64,000 nt of DNA from Liolophura sinensis (GCF_032854445.1 NC_088302.1:41358191-41422190); one strand, 5' to 3'; counted from the stretch's first letter, positions 12,577-23,290 are shown. Numbers and translations: made by a program. Notes: generated by a model from the letters alone, not told the origin.

Positions 12577-13041
12577 CTACATGTGGCCACAGACCCCCAT
12601 TAGTTTTCCATAAGCGACAATGTTAACGTTTAGCGCTGTAGCTCAGTCCCAAACATTCCGAGGCCAATAAGCTTTGGTGCATACCTGTCCCAGCCTGTGA
12701 GAAAGAAGCTGTAAAAATCTTGACATAGGTTGACCGTCAAAATCTGGACCTTTCCATGCCGGCAGCTGGGAGGGATGCCTAGCAACGCCAAGGGGACGTC
12801 ACTCGCAGCCTCATCACCACCTGTCTCCTTGTGTCCTCTCGCCCAGAATTTCAAACTTTCACCATTAAAACTCATACCTGCCCAAAGCTTAGACAATTTC
12901 CATCATTTTGATACCAAGCATGCACCTGTACACCAAAAACGGCAGGCTGGCAGCAAAAAAAGACTTTACACCCTGAAATACACAGAACTACAAAACCCTA
13001 CCGAAAAACGGAAGTTGTAATGGGGGTCTGTGTCCATGTAG
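12577..13041. repeat. Segment bounded by about 24-base inverted repeats, with ORFs on both strands
   Basis: CTACATG..CACAGACCCCCATTA at 12577-12602 reappears as its reverse complement at 13017-13041. Between them lie a 96-residue plus ORF (12730-13020) and an 88-residue minus ORF (12896-12630); neither is recognised. It may be a small DNA element next to the CENPH promoter, or an inverted repeat around a promoter. No target duplication was found. Confidence 0.4.
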
Positions 13042-13320
13042 GTTCGGAATATACTGTTCATACTTTGGCTCACAGAATGAATGCAGCACCTCTATTGGTA
13101 AGACGTTAATAAACTTCTCAGACCTTATTCCGTTAAAATCTCTCAGGCTTCGGAAAATGCTTTTTCACAAATTCTGTCCATTTTATAGACTGAATCGACA
13201 CAAGCAAATATTTTAAATTGTCGGGATGTAACCTACATTTGCCATCTCAAATGAGAGAATAGGCAAATAAATCACTACCAGTAACAAAATGGTAACAAAA
13301 CAAATTCGGCGTGGGGATAG

Positions 13321-13321
<1 letters not shown>

Positions 13322-13375
<54 letters not shown>
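13322..13375. repeat. AT dinucleotide microsatellite
   Basis: Uninterrupted (AT)n. It produces a meaningless Tyr-Ile repeat ORF on the minus strand. Confidence 0.95.
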
Positions 13376-13376
<1 letters not shown>

Positions 13377-14042
13377 CGACTGCATGTGCACAGAATAGGC
13401 CTATCTCTCATTAAACCACCGCCATACAGTCGGTTTATATATAGTCGGTTTATGCTGGGATTTAATGCGCCTGTGAATAACTGTAAATTTTCCTTACAGT
13501 CAATCCGACATATTTTGGGCTGTTTCTCTTCGTAACTCGAGCAAATGTTTTTCTCAAGTCCCTCCACTCCGCAACCATAAACAGTGTTGCAAATATTTCA
13601 ATCGGATTTCCATGCACAAGTTAGATACATGTGTTCTATAGTCCTCATAACAATTAATGTGCCGTTCTCTACGCTCGCTTAATTTACATCACCGTTCCCA
13701 CTGGGCAATTAAGCTTGACCTATACAGACTGTACGTGCGACGCACATATCGGTAGTCTTGATTGTTATGGCTTAGCCTTACCACAAATATCCTGGTGCGG
13801 AACTACTTAATCAGCAGTCAACATACTTTAGGTAAAGAGAATACATGTGTATAAAGTATTATCAGAAACAGAAAATTTTCTCTTCTCACATCACTTTCTT
13901 ACTCATCACCGTGCATGACACAAGTGACCTCGTTCAAGCTTTCTGTGGCGTCATAGCGAGTTCATTGCGAAGTAACATTGTCACGAAAAGTTATGCAATC
14001 TGTAGATTGGCTAAGCATGCTTTTATGTAGCAAATTATATTA

Positions 14043-14113
14043 TTTCATTTATTTATTTCATTGGTGTTTTACGAAGTAATCAAAAATATTTCAGTTATAC
14101 GACAGCGGCAAGC
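14043..14113 (-). repeat. SINE (family I) tail fragment
   Basis: Reverse-oriented tail (TTTATTTCATTGGTGTTTTAC to ACGACAGCGGCAAGCA), cut off at the border of the next inverted-repeat element. Confidence 0.7.
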
Positions 14114-14117
14114 AACA

Positions 14118-14428
14118 GAAACCGTCATTTTACTGACGTAAAATGTTTCTTTCCCAGCTCATGCATGATGACGTCACATTAAAGACAATACGGCGTTGCA
14201 ATAGAAACTGATACAGTGTACATGTTGTAACGGTGCTGGCATTTTTTTTTTTTTACATAACGAGAGAAACTAGTCCCACCTCACGGGAAAAATATGCCAC
14301 CTCATTAATTGTTGCAATGTGTCACTCTTAACTGCATGCAACGTCATGCTGCAATATGACGTCATTGTAATGATCTGGGAAAGGAACATTTGACGTAAAT
14401 GAAAAGGCGTCAGCGTCCTGTTACAGGC
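14118..14428. mobile_element. MITE-like element with about 65-base inverted arms, each holding TGACGTCA
   Basis: The left arm (14120-14185) reverse-complements to the right arm (14340-14425); both contain an ACATTTNACGT-like end, a CTGGGAAAG core and a TGACGTCA site (14169-14176 and 14357-14364). About 155 unique bases lie between. A solo arm is present at 4431-4505. It sits roughly 200 bases upstream of the next gene's start codon and may supply CREB/ATF-type sites. Confidence 0.65.
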
Positions 14429-14621
14429 GTTTGTCTCTACGTCAGACACCTATGATCAGTGCAACGCCTTCCTTCACGTACAACGCCTAGCTATGACGTG
14501 AGTTGACTGTGACGCGAGTTTGTCCATGTGTACGTTTTCATGCTGTTGCCATGAAGTTCACACATGAATCGAGTCACGCCATAAAAAACGACACGTTTCC
14601 TTGAAGAATGCCTGAAAAATA

Positions 14622-16717
14622 ATGTCTGAGTCTGGCTCAGTTATCAGTGAACCGGAACAATTTGACTACATGGGCAAAGACTTGGATGAAAGAAGAGTAG
14701 ATCCTTGCGACGAAAATCTGCTGGAATTAAAAGACGCTAATGAGAAGTGGGAAGATATCGCAATCTCCGAGCCTTCCGGAGTAGACAACGAAGATAGTGT
14801 TCATACGATTTCGCTGAAGAGATCGCCTGAAGATCCGTGTTTGGCTCAGAAGATCACACCAGTTGTACAGAAGCGTTTAACGCCAACGTCATTCGTGGAG
14901 CGAGTTCAAAATATGAGTCTCCATAAGCCGCCACAACGGAAAACAGACGACCTTCCACCATTGGCCATTCCAGGAGTACGCGTCATAGAACCGGAAAGTG
15001 ATAGACCCGCTGGACATCCTGCTTCGTTAAGGGAACGACTTAAAAATGCCAGTCACCAGGTAAAACTTGGGAGGTTGAAACAGGCTGGACAATCCTCAGA
15101 ACGACCGAAAACATACCTGGAGGTTCCGCCTACACAAGAACACTTCCTCGAGGGATCCTCTCATCCGAGTCTGACTAAACGATGTCACCCAGAGGACGAT
15201 ATTGGCCTAAATGACGAAGATATCCCAGCTTTTGGTCGAAAAGACGCGGTTCCTGAGCGGAACGAGGGATATGTGCGGCGGGCCCTGCGGGCAGTGGTTG
15301 GCGCTGTTCGGTGCCTAGTGGCCTGCACCTCAGATTGTGTCTGGCGGTGTTTCGGCGGCGATCCAGGGCCTGACGAGCCGATTGGTTTCTTGAGCAACAA
15401 CGAACCGAAGCTGGAGTTCAGTGGTTTGCTGGAAGAAGAGGAAAAGCAGGTGTGTATAGATAAGGTTTGATGTGGATGAGGAGCCAGATGTGAGAGGATC
15501 AAGTACAAGGTGTGAGAGGATCAAGTACAAGATGTGAGAAGATCTGGTAGTAAATGTGAGAGGACCAGGTACAGGGAATGAAACAAACGGGCACAAGGTA
15601 TGAGAGGATCAGGTACAAGGAATGAGAGGATCAGGTACAAAGGATAAGAGGATCAGGTACAAGGTATGAGGAATCCATCGGGTACAATGGGTTAAAGAAT
15701 CGGGTACAAGTGGTGAGAGGATCGGTACAATGGGAGAAAAAAGACTGGGAACAGAGGGTGAGAGGATCGGGAACATGGGTGAGAGGATCGGGAACATGGG
15801 TGAGAGGTTCGAAACATGGGGTGAGAGGATCAGGTACAAGGGGCGAAAGGATCAGGTACAGGGGATCAGAGGATCGATCGGATACACCGGTTGAAAGGAT
15901 CAGGTTAAGTGGGTGAACTGGTGAAAGGATCAGGTGTACTGGGGGTGAAAGGATCAGGTATACAGGGGGTGAAAGAATCAGATATACAGGAGGTGAAAGG
16001 ATCAGCTATACCAACGGTGAAAGGTTCAGGTATACAGGGGGTGAAAGGATCAGATATACAGGTTGTGAAAGGATCAGGTATATAGCGGTTTGAAGGGATC
16101 AGGGCCACTTTCACAAAAGTTCTTAAGTCATATTTCTTGTAACTATTTTGTTAAAAGACGTTGTTTAGGTTATTGTGTCATAAGGCGACATCAGTTACGA
16201 TAAATTGATTTACGAAAGATTGTGAAAATGCCCCCGGGTATCCAAGGGTGAAAGAATCAGGAAGTACAGGGGGTGAAAGAATCGGGAGGTACAGAGGGTG
16301 AAAGAATCAGGAGGTACAAGGGTGAACGGATCAGAGCAACAAGGAATCAGTATTTAATGAAATCTAGGTAGTATTATTGAGGGTGGAGATGACAGGGAAA
16401 CCTGAAAGTTAAAGGGATTTGTTGAGTGCACGATTTACAATTACATGTACGCCTACAAGTTGAAAAGGGGAAAAAGGAGAATCTGGGGAATGGAAAGCAA
16501 ATGGGTTGATCAGTTTGCTGAAATTTCCTGAAAATGAATAAACCCCATGAACTCCCCACTATTATCAACTTTGATTGTGCTGATGTGTTTAAGATTCAAA
16601 CGACCGCAAACTTCTCAGGCAGTTTTATACGATTTCATGTATGTGTTTCAGGATAGTCGACCAGATGAAACACCCGAGAGCAGTGACACACCGTGTGCTT
16701 GTGAGACCACAATGTAA
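14622..16717 (+). CDS. Unrecognised two-exon gene: disordered, Cys-rich segment, acidic tail
   Basis: Exon 1 is 14622-15449 (276 codons) with donor CAG/GTGTGT; exon 2 is 16652-16717 after TTTCAG and adds 21 residues ending CACETTM. The protein of 297 residues is mostly polar and low in hydrophobic residues. Residues about 223-250 form a basic then Cys-rich stretch (VRRALRAVVGAVRCLVACTS followed by DCVWRC), which could be a lipidated membrane-association segment. PKLEFSGLLEEEEK follows. No signal peptide or known domain is seen. A four-codon upstream ORF ends in TAATG, overlapping the start codon. The plan resembles the gene at 21797-22957. The intron holds a minisatellite. Function unknown. 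Confidence 0.7.
15489..16337 (+). repeat. Minisatellite (about 20-24-base units) split by a MITE
   Basis: Units of the type GAGAGGATCAGGTACAAGG change near 15920 to GTGAAAGGATCAGGTATACA. The array stops at about 16101, is interrupted by a palindromic element (16102-16236), and resumes to about 16337. It fills much of the intron of the 14622 gene. Confidence 0.9.
16102..16236. mobile_element. Palindromic MITE (GGGCCACTTTCAC family), copy 1
   Basis: Begins GGGCCACTTTCACAAAAGTT and ends with its imperfect inverse, TTGTGAAAATGCCCCC. Both halves carry AAGTCATATTTCTTGTAAC-like sequence. Related copies: 20738-20886, 26738-26832 (half) and probably 34513-34650. Confidence 0.75.
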
Positions 16718-17290
16718 AAACCTCCATCACAGAACCTACCGGACAGTATCATTAACACTTCATCGCTAATTACGGAATTGACATTAATTCGTGTACCGCA
16801 TACTTAACATGATATTAACATGAATAGGGAAAATTGCACAATTCTGATTTTCATGCATATGTATGTTTTTTTTTATTAAAATGTTTATCACAATTCATCT
16901 CACTATTATGGTGGTTATTTGCTGCTTGCAGATAGGTATTTATTTAATTCGTTTGTATTTTACGCTGGGGTCAGTAATACCTAATTGACCAAAATACATG
17001 TATTTCAACCACAACATATTGCTCAGCATGTAATGTTGTCATATACAAAAATAATCTACTTCGTATTCTTCTATCCTTGAGGCGAATAAATTAGTTTCAA
17101 CTTGACTTAACAGAAGCTAATACATACTACTGGAAAATTTTGATCATTTTGCCCGTTAACGACAAGATTCAGTCGGTTTGATTCTGATGATAGCCAAAAT
17201 CCAAAAGTCGTGTAACGCTGTAAGTAGCTGACGCGATTTCTGTACTATGCCGCCAACAGGCGCTTCACGCTCAGTTTCCAGTCGCCGCGG
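16718..17290. other. 3' flank of the 14622 gene
   Basis: AT-rich with no ORF of note. A short SINE tail-like stretch lies near 16932-16975, and AATAAA near 17085 is a possible distal poly(A) signal. Confidence 0.3.
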
Positions 17291-17291
17291 A

Positions 17292-17605
17292 CCGCCTGTG
17301 TGGCCTAATGGTTAGAGCGTCCGCCTCGAAGTCGTGAGACCCGGAATCAAACCAGGGTCGGGTCATACCAAAGACTTGGTATTTGCTGCTCCCTCGCTTG
17401 AGAGGTTATAGCAAGGAAACAGGACTGGTTGGCCTGGTGTGAGTACAATGTGACTGGGTGTCTAATGTCTTCGGCATGGACTCGCTCTGCCACAAGGAGA
17501 CACGGTATATGTATAGACAAAAAATGACTCCTCGCCTTCATATGACTGAAAAATTGTTACGTACAACGTTAAACCACAAGCATTCATTCAGTCGAGTTGA
17601 CCCAT
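17292..17605 (+). mobile_element. tRNA-derived SINE, family II, near full length
   Basis: tRNA-like head GTGTGGCCTAATGGTTAGAG with a B-box-like ATCAAACCAGG, a body containing GCAAGGAAACAGGACTGGTT, and a tail TATGACTGAAAAATTGTTACG ending in a CATTCATTCA repeat. Relatives lie at 34450 and 45743, with a tail at 42605. It is not a functional tRNA gene: the acceptor stem and anticodon arm do not fold convincingly. Confidence 0.75.
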
Positions 17606-17609
17606 CGAA

Positions 17610-19440
17610 TTCCACTAGTCCAGTAAAACAGAACGTATGCAATTTCTACGCTCCCTGCAGCCAGGGGAGTGTATGCTATTTCATGCGATTGTAGCATTCG
17701 TCGACAAACCGTATCGTCTGAAGGCGGTTTATTAAACAGACTTGTCCTGTTTTCATTCGATACGCCAAATCGCATCGTGTAAATGCGGATTTATATATCG
17801 TTTTGCCCGTTAACTCAGCTCACAACTATACATGTACTCTGTTTACAGACGTGGACAAGAATTTTACAACGGTAAATTTTTCTCTGAATCTAGTTGAAAA
17901 TTGAAATGGCTGTATAGAACCCATCAGTGTCGTACGTGTTGTACAGAACCATGTTTATGCTGTATAAAACCCTGCTTAGGTTGTATGAAATCACGTCCAT
18001 GAGGTGATACTATAGTTTGTTTCAAATGTTACAATGACAAGATGCGAAACAGAATTGAATCATTAAATACCTCATTTGTAAGGCTGCAAAAAGACAGTTA
18101 GCAGGCAACGTAGACGCAGAATTGCCAAAACTGGCTACACCATGTACATTTACCGAATATTTGTAATAAAAATTCCCTACATTTATTTAATGGTCTTAGA
18201 CTGAAAAAGGACTGTCAGACAATTAATACATTAATGTCAGCATAGTGTAGATATCCATGTACATTGTTCTCTATAACTGATAATATCGTCAATTGGCACA
18301 TCCTCTTATATATTATTTCAGAGCCAATCGAAAGAAATTATATTGCACTGTCACGGATTGTGCGTGGAGTGTAGAAATTTTGACTAAACTGCATGTAGTA
18401 GTACAGGGCAAGGCTGAGACAATTTCAATTGCTTTTCTGCATTTCGTGAATCTGTTAAAAACATATCACGCGCTAGAGTCAGCAATGACCATTCTCCGAT
18501 GTTCTCTTATAACTGCGGCGTACGATATGCAGAAATTTTCTAAGCTAGCATATCATAAATATATGCAATCACTGCGAAATTTTATGAAGGTGGTTTATGT
18601 CGTATCAACAAACCGTATAGATCAACACGCTATGTTTGATTCATGACAGGCAGTACTCGTTCAAATCCAGGAAGATCAGTTAAAAAAATGTTCTGAATGC
18701 CTATCCATGTCATCTAAGAAGGAGTTTTAGTTAGTAGTGAAATCATCAAGCTCACTTGAATATTATCCTTTGGCTCTTGCTCCATCTAGGCGAGACCCAA
18801 TATCACACGTTTTCGAATATGTAATCACGGATTACCAATAAAAAAACTAATCGATAGGCTAACACGCTTAGAGTTGATAGAAAGTGTTCTGTTTGTTACA
18901 CGGATATAATAGGTGATAAAAAACACTTTATGGCAACTTTTTTTAATCAGCAGAGAAGAAAATATATTCCAAACAGATACTTAGTGGGAAACGATTAAGA
19001 AAAACTTAACTGATTATTTAGTGTTAAATATTACAACAGTATGAACATAAGGGTTTAGCCAACTCTTAACAATAGTACATCTACAGTTTAGAAGGTATAG
19101 ATATATGGGCTTATAGAGCAACTAATGGTGTGTCAATCTTTGTTTTACCATTGAAGTAATATTATCTACTGTGGGTGTATATGGCTTTACATTATTAACA
19201 AATTGAACAATACTTTAGGGTAAATATGGTAATACGCCTATGTAGACACGACTATTCTGCCCGAAATATGGCAAATGACGTTTTTGCGTGCTGGGGAATA
19301 TACTATAGTAATCTCACTGACAAAGTTTATACATGCAAGTATTCAACTAGTTAAAATGGACATGAATCTATAACGTATTTGAACCTATGAATTGCCTTCT
19401 CTTGTCGGCACTGTGCGGTAATAGTGTTTCTGATGACACT
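17610..19440. other. Gene-poor stretch
   Basis: One 117-residue ORF (18293-18646, +) has no recognisable motif and is probably chance. A GTATAGAACCC-type phrase recurs near 17910-17990 (three short degenerate copies). Confidence 0.3.
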
Positions 19441-19444
19441 ATCG

Positions 19445-19543
19445 TATATAAAAGACAGAACACAGCGAGTCAAACAGCGACGACAGTGCGAAAGTTGGCA
19501 AATAGTCACATGTGACCAGTAAAATCAGGCCTTTTTACCTCAG
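19445..19543 (+). promoter_or_regulatory. TATA-box core promoter and possible first exon
   Basis: TATATAAAAG at 19445-19454 is a near-consensus TATA box. About 30 bases on is a purine-rich possible start region, and CTCAG/GTCAGT at 19543 would serve as a donor. No coding exon follows directly; a transcript could splice toward the 21797 gene (acceptor-like ATCGCAG at about 21593). Inference only. Confidence 0.4.
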
Positions 19544-19601
19544 GTCAGTTTACTACGCTATTAACTTGCTTAATGATTTGACTAAAGTATTACCTCAAAC
19601 T

Positions 19602-19730
19602 GGAAAATATTTTACTTACACGACAGCAACCAACAGTAAAGTGGCAGGAAACCGGACATAGCCCGGGGGAAACACACGAGGCTTCTGGGTCATTGCGCCG
19701 CTCTGGCACGGTTACCACCTCGGGTAGGGC
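19602..19730 (-). repeat. SINE (family I) fragment
   Basis: Reverse-oriented remnant with ACACGACAGCAACCAACAGT, AGCCCGGGGGAAAC and GGTCATTGCGC, carrying internal deletions. Confidence 0.65.
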
Positions 19731-19734
19731 GAAT

Positions 19735-20733
19735 CCAGGACAAATCTCCCGGCGAACAAAGCCAAGTGGACAAAACTTCCGGCGGACAAAAGCCCCGTGG
19801 TCTTAATTAACCGATAAAACATATTCGAGAGTCTAACAAACATGATGTTAAATATTTGTTGAATTCATATAGTGTGACTTTGTTTTCCATCTAAAAATTT
19901 GTCATCAAAGCATATCCCATTTATCATTCGAGTTTCTCTCATAAGCCTTGTACACCTACGTTTTCAAAACAATATCACCAGAATGACTCTAATGTTATTA
20001 CCGACTGCTTTTCTTCGAGGAAATTTATTCTACCACTATACTCAATTTGTTTGGCTGAAATATTTCAGCATTGTATATAGGTTATAGCTTACTACGATTC
20101 ACAGTATCACCTCGTAGCTGCTTCAAGGTATGTATTTTGAGTCGGTTTACATGCATCTTATGCAGCATGTGTTCACCATAACAAATGTATTTAAAATTTT
20201 GATTATTTAGAAATTTATTCGAAATCATACCATATTTCACGAATATATTACTTTTAAAAACTCTTAAAAAGAATAAAAAATAATAATTTATTTTTCTGGG
20301 TGACTGTGAACTATTTTAAAATTTTATATGCCTTACATGAATGTATATGATAAATAAAACGAATCAGTGATCTAAACATTAAATCGGAAGTACTCTATAT
20401 TAATTGGTAAAATTATAATTTATATACTATTCCCCGAAATGGGGAAAAAAGAACGTTGGCGGCAATTTTTAGATGAGCCTGGAATAGTGGTCGGGCATTG
20501 TGTATTCCGATGTCGTCGAAAACGGTAAGGAAATATGGAGATTGAACGAGTAAGAAAGGGGTTCTATTGATTGCTAACATGTATTGAAATCTGAAACGTC
20601 ACTTCTGGGAGAATGTTTCAAGTTTTCTCAAGCGAGCAAACAACATATGTCATTTATCATATACACTTAATACTGATCGAGGGGCTTATGTCCGCCGGGG
20701 TTTATGTCCACCGAGGCTTTTGTCCGTCCGCCG
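19735..20733. mobile_element. About 1-kb element with inverted arms made of short tandem repeats
   Basis: The left arm (19735-19800) has four units of the type GGACAAAAGCCCCGG; the right arm (20680-20733) holds three units in reverse complement. The interior is AT-rich without a significant ORF. Terminal inverted repeats built of tandem units are typical of foldback-type DNA elements. Family and boundaries are inferred. Confidence 0.5.
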
Positions 20734-20737
20734 GCTA

Positions 20738-20886
20738 AGGGCCCTCTTTCACTAAACTTCGTAAATCAGTTTCCCCCAACTTTTCTCGTAAACGGCATCG
20801 CCTTGTGGCACACTATAACCTAGACGACTCTTTTACGAAAAAGGTTACGAGAAATATGACTTACAAGTTTTGTGAAAGTGCCCCCT
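20738..20886. mobile_element. Palindromic MITE (GGGCCACTTTCAC family), copy 2
   Basis: Starts GGGCCCTCTTTCAC and ends GTGAAAGTGCCCCC; the interior has TTTCTCGTAA and its inverse. It matches 16102-16236 in reverse complement and lies directly beside the foldback-like element. Confidence 0.75.
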
Positions 20887-21236
20887 GCGCTATTAAACTG
20901 TTCATGTAAATGTTCAATAGCATTAGCTTACACACCCCTATGTCCTCTTAAGCAGAATTAAGTTAAAAATATGTAGTGATGTTAATAACAATACGTTAGA
21001 AGTCTAGAATTGCGCTACTTTATGCTTTGCTGCCATTGCATTTAACAAGCAATAACGACAATAAAAGCAAAGGTGTTACCGCGTAACAGCCAAATCCCGC
21101 TGACGACAACGTCGTTCAATGGACCTTTCCGAACTGTCAATCAAGAACACGCAATTGACCAATCATAAGTAGTATTGTTGCAAATAGGTCAACCGGATGT
21201 CCCACACGTTGGTCACAAATGTTCAGTATCCTCCTG

Positions 21237-21632
21237 TGACGTCATGATGTCACAATTGTTTTCACTGGGAGTGGAATGGAAAGTAACGTTGTCACGAGAA
21301 GGGATGGTTGGATATCGGATGTGTTGAATGTATCCGTAACACATTGTTTGAAACTGGTAAACCCAATGTCCCACCGCGATAGAACGTCCAAGCGTGGGTT
21401 TTTCAGTACGTTAAATCGTTTCAGATGTAGCGAACTCTGTTTTAAAGAGGGACACATTGGTTATATAAACTAAATTTTTATGTAACGTCATGATGACTCG
21501 ATCGCCCATCCACCCATTTTTGTGACGTCATAATAAACGTATTGCACCTGTGCAACGAAACATCGTAACAATATACTCGTCAATTCATCGCAGGCGTTGT
21601 TCCCTTGCTCAATGCTTATGACTATGACGTCA
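21237..21632 (+). promoter_or_regulatory. Cluster of CRE-like TGACGTCA palindromes
   Basis: Perfect TGACGTCA at 21237-21244, 21523-21530 and 21625-21632, with a related AACGTCATGATG near 21484. They lie 165-560 bases before the ATG of the next gene. TGACGTCA is the CREB/ATF consensus; use here is inferred. Confidence 0.5.
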
Positions 21633-21796
21633 CAGTTCTGGCGTCGTCAAGCAGACGCTTTGTTTTGGCGTAGCCAAGTCGTCTGAGTGACATCAACGGC
21701 TCTTCGCTTCATGGTCGGCGATTCATGGTTGTGCTGTTGTTGAAATCTAGTGGACAGAACGGGTTGGCCTTGAACCACTGATAGCCGTCCATTTCG

Positions 21797-22957
21797 ATGG
21801 GGCCGATAAAGGCTCCCGTGAAGTCGCCTCCTGATGGGGAACAGAGCCCTGCTAGATCAGGAAGTCCGGTCAGGCCAATTGATCGAATCAGACAAACCAG
21901 TCCGGTCAGGCCGATCGATCCAGTCAGACCAAGCAGTCCCGTCAGACCTATAAGTCCAGGTACACCAAGAAGTCCGGTTATACCAAGGCGTCCGGGTAAG
22001 AGGACACCTAGTACCTCAAGCCGTTCCTCACACAAGGATGCCAATAACACTCCATCGATCTCTTCTGATAATAAGGAAAATTTGGCAACAGAGGTGGAAT
22101 CAAAGAACAGACGAAAGCCGCGGAGATTTTGGGCTTCGTTGTGTTGCTGCTTTCCGTGTTGTGAACACTGTTACTGTACGTGCTGTGCTGGCCGTTCTGG
22201 TACTCGTCGGCCTGTCAAGGATTCCGATAATCAAGCTCAATCCGATGGTCAAGTTCAATCTGGTGGTCACTGTCCTACTTGTAGATGTCACCTAGCCGAG
22301 GATACTCCTGCCAAGTATTCGACAGAAGAAAAATCTGGACCAAGAGTTGAGTTCGATGATGCCATTTTTGTCGAAAATGCCGAGGTTTGTGGTCTTTGTT
22401 GTTTTATTATAGTTGGCATGATAGTGGACAGCTTGATTTATAACCAAACTACATTATACCTAGTTTGCTTATAACTTATGCATGCCACTGTTAGTTTAGT
22501 GCTGCCTCGTGATACTGTTGAACCTTACAACTTTACTGAATGTAAAATTTTTGATCCACACAGTTGCCTAATCACTGCACAGATGATGGATGAAAGCCTG
22601 AAAGTACACCTGGTGATCAGTAGACCAGGTTCTTGACTAGTGAGCTAGGTTGTGTGTTCAAATCCAGCTCTCGCTGTTTTGGCTGCGTTTTTTTGTTTTA
22701 TCAAAAATCGATGGTTTATCAGGTAGATGGAGAAGGTCGGTGCTTTAATTGTTCCAGGCACATATATAACCTGACTGCCCTCAAAGAAGTGAAAAATCCT
22801 TGTGTACGACGCTAAACATTAATTAAATGAACAAATAAGTATTTTCGTCCTGATGTTCCAGCCGAGAACGAGAGATGCGGCTAGTGGGCCTGGAATGGAA
22901 GCAATGAACCCTGTGAGGAATTCTGTCCAGACTGCAAAGAGGGGCAGGAGAAAGTGA
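21797..22957 (+). CDS. Unrecognised two-exon gene: Pro/Ser repeats and Cys-string segment
   Basis: Exon 1 is 21797-22384 (196 codons; an in-frame TAG lies 12 bases before the ATG); exon 2 is 22862-22957 and adds 31 basic residues ending AKRGRRK. The N-terminal 80 residues are disordered, with SPVRPID-type repeats. A basic stretch (NRRKPRRFWASL) leads into CCCFPCCEHCYCTCC, nine cysteines in 15 residues, and a second CPTCRC follows. A Cys string after a basic patch suggests palmitoylation and membrane anchoring, or metal binding. The acidic PRVEFDDAIFVENAE precedes the splice site, as PKLEFSGLLEEEEK does in the 14622 gene. No signal peptide. Function unknown; divergent paralogy with the 14622 gene is inferred from plan and phase-0 intron position. 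Confidence 0.65.
22640..22837 (+). repeat. Degenerate SINE-like sequence in the intron
   Basis: A B-box-like TGTTCAAATCCAGCTC, then a body ending TACGACGCTAAACATTAATT and an A-rich tail, in the style of the tRNA-SINEs. Weak match. Confidence 0.4.
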
Positions 22958-22977
22958 AGATCCGAAGACCATACCCA

Positions 22978-23290
22978 CAACCAGTTTTAGGCACATGTTC
23001 AACCAGTTTTAGACACATGCTCAACCAGTTTTACACATGCTCAAACAGTTTTCCACACGCATAAACAGTTTTAGAAACATCAACCAGTTTTAGATTCATA
23101 CTGAACTAGTTTCAGACACATTCACAACTAGATTTAGCACACTCAAATAGTTTTACAAATGTGTATAGAGTCAGTTTTAGACACGTGTCACAGCCAATTT
23201 TTTGACTAATGTTCAACCAGTTTTAGACACATGCACTTCCAGTTTTAGCTCAAAGATAGTTTGACAAACATGTATATGACCAGTTTTGAC
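22978..23290 (+). repeat. Degenerate minisatellite (about 20-26 bases) in the 3' UTR or flank
   Basis: Repeats of CAACCAGTTTTAGACACATG start about 20 bases after the stop codon of the 21797 gene and decay with distance. Confidence 0.85.

Larger units (their letters stand above)
9814..12600 (-). other. CENPH: 5' untranslated exons and first intron of CENPH
   Basis: The coding exon begins at 9905 after a TTGCATTGTAG acceptor, leaving about 90 untranslated bases with two short upstream ORFs. A candidate first exon ends at 12512 with the strong donor GCG/GTAAGT, so transcription probably starts near 12.55-12.65 kb. The intron between holds a LINE remnant, a SINE and an AT microsatellite. The first exon is inferred from its donor and upstream position only. 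Confidence 0.5.

Noticed and set aside
13247-13567. 106-residue minus ORF with (Tyr-Ile)n
   Set aside because: Translation of an AT microsatellite.
15185-16114. Minus ORFs with repeated ILSP/PDPFTPCIP
   Set aside because: Antisense of the 14622 gene and of its intronic minisatellite.
17292-17365. tRNA gene
   Set aside because: Has A- and B-box-like sequence but no good acceptor stem, and continues into a SINE body and tail shared with other copies.
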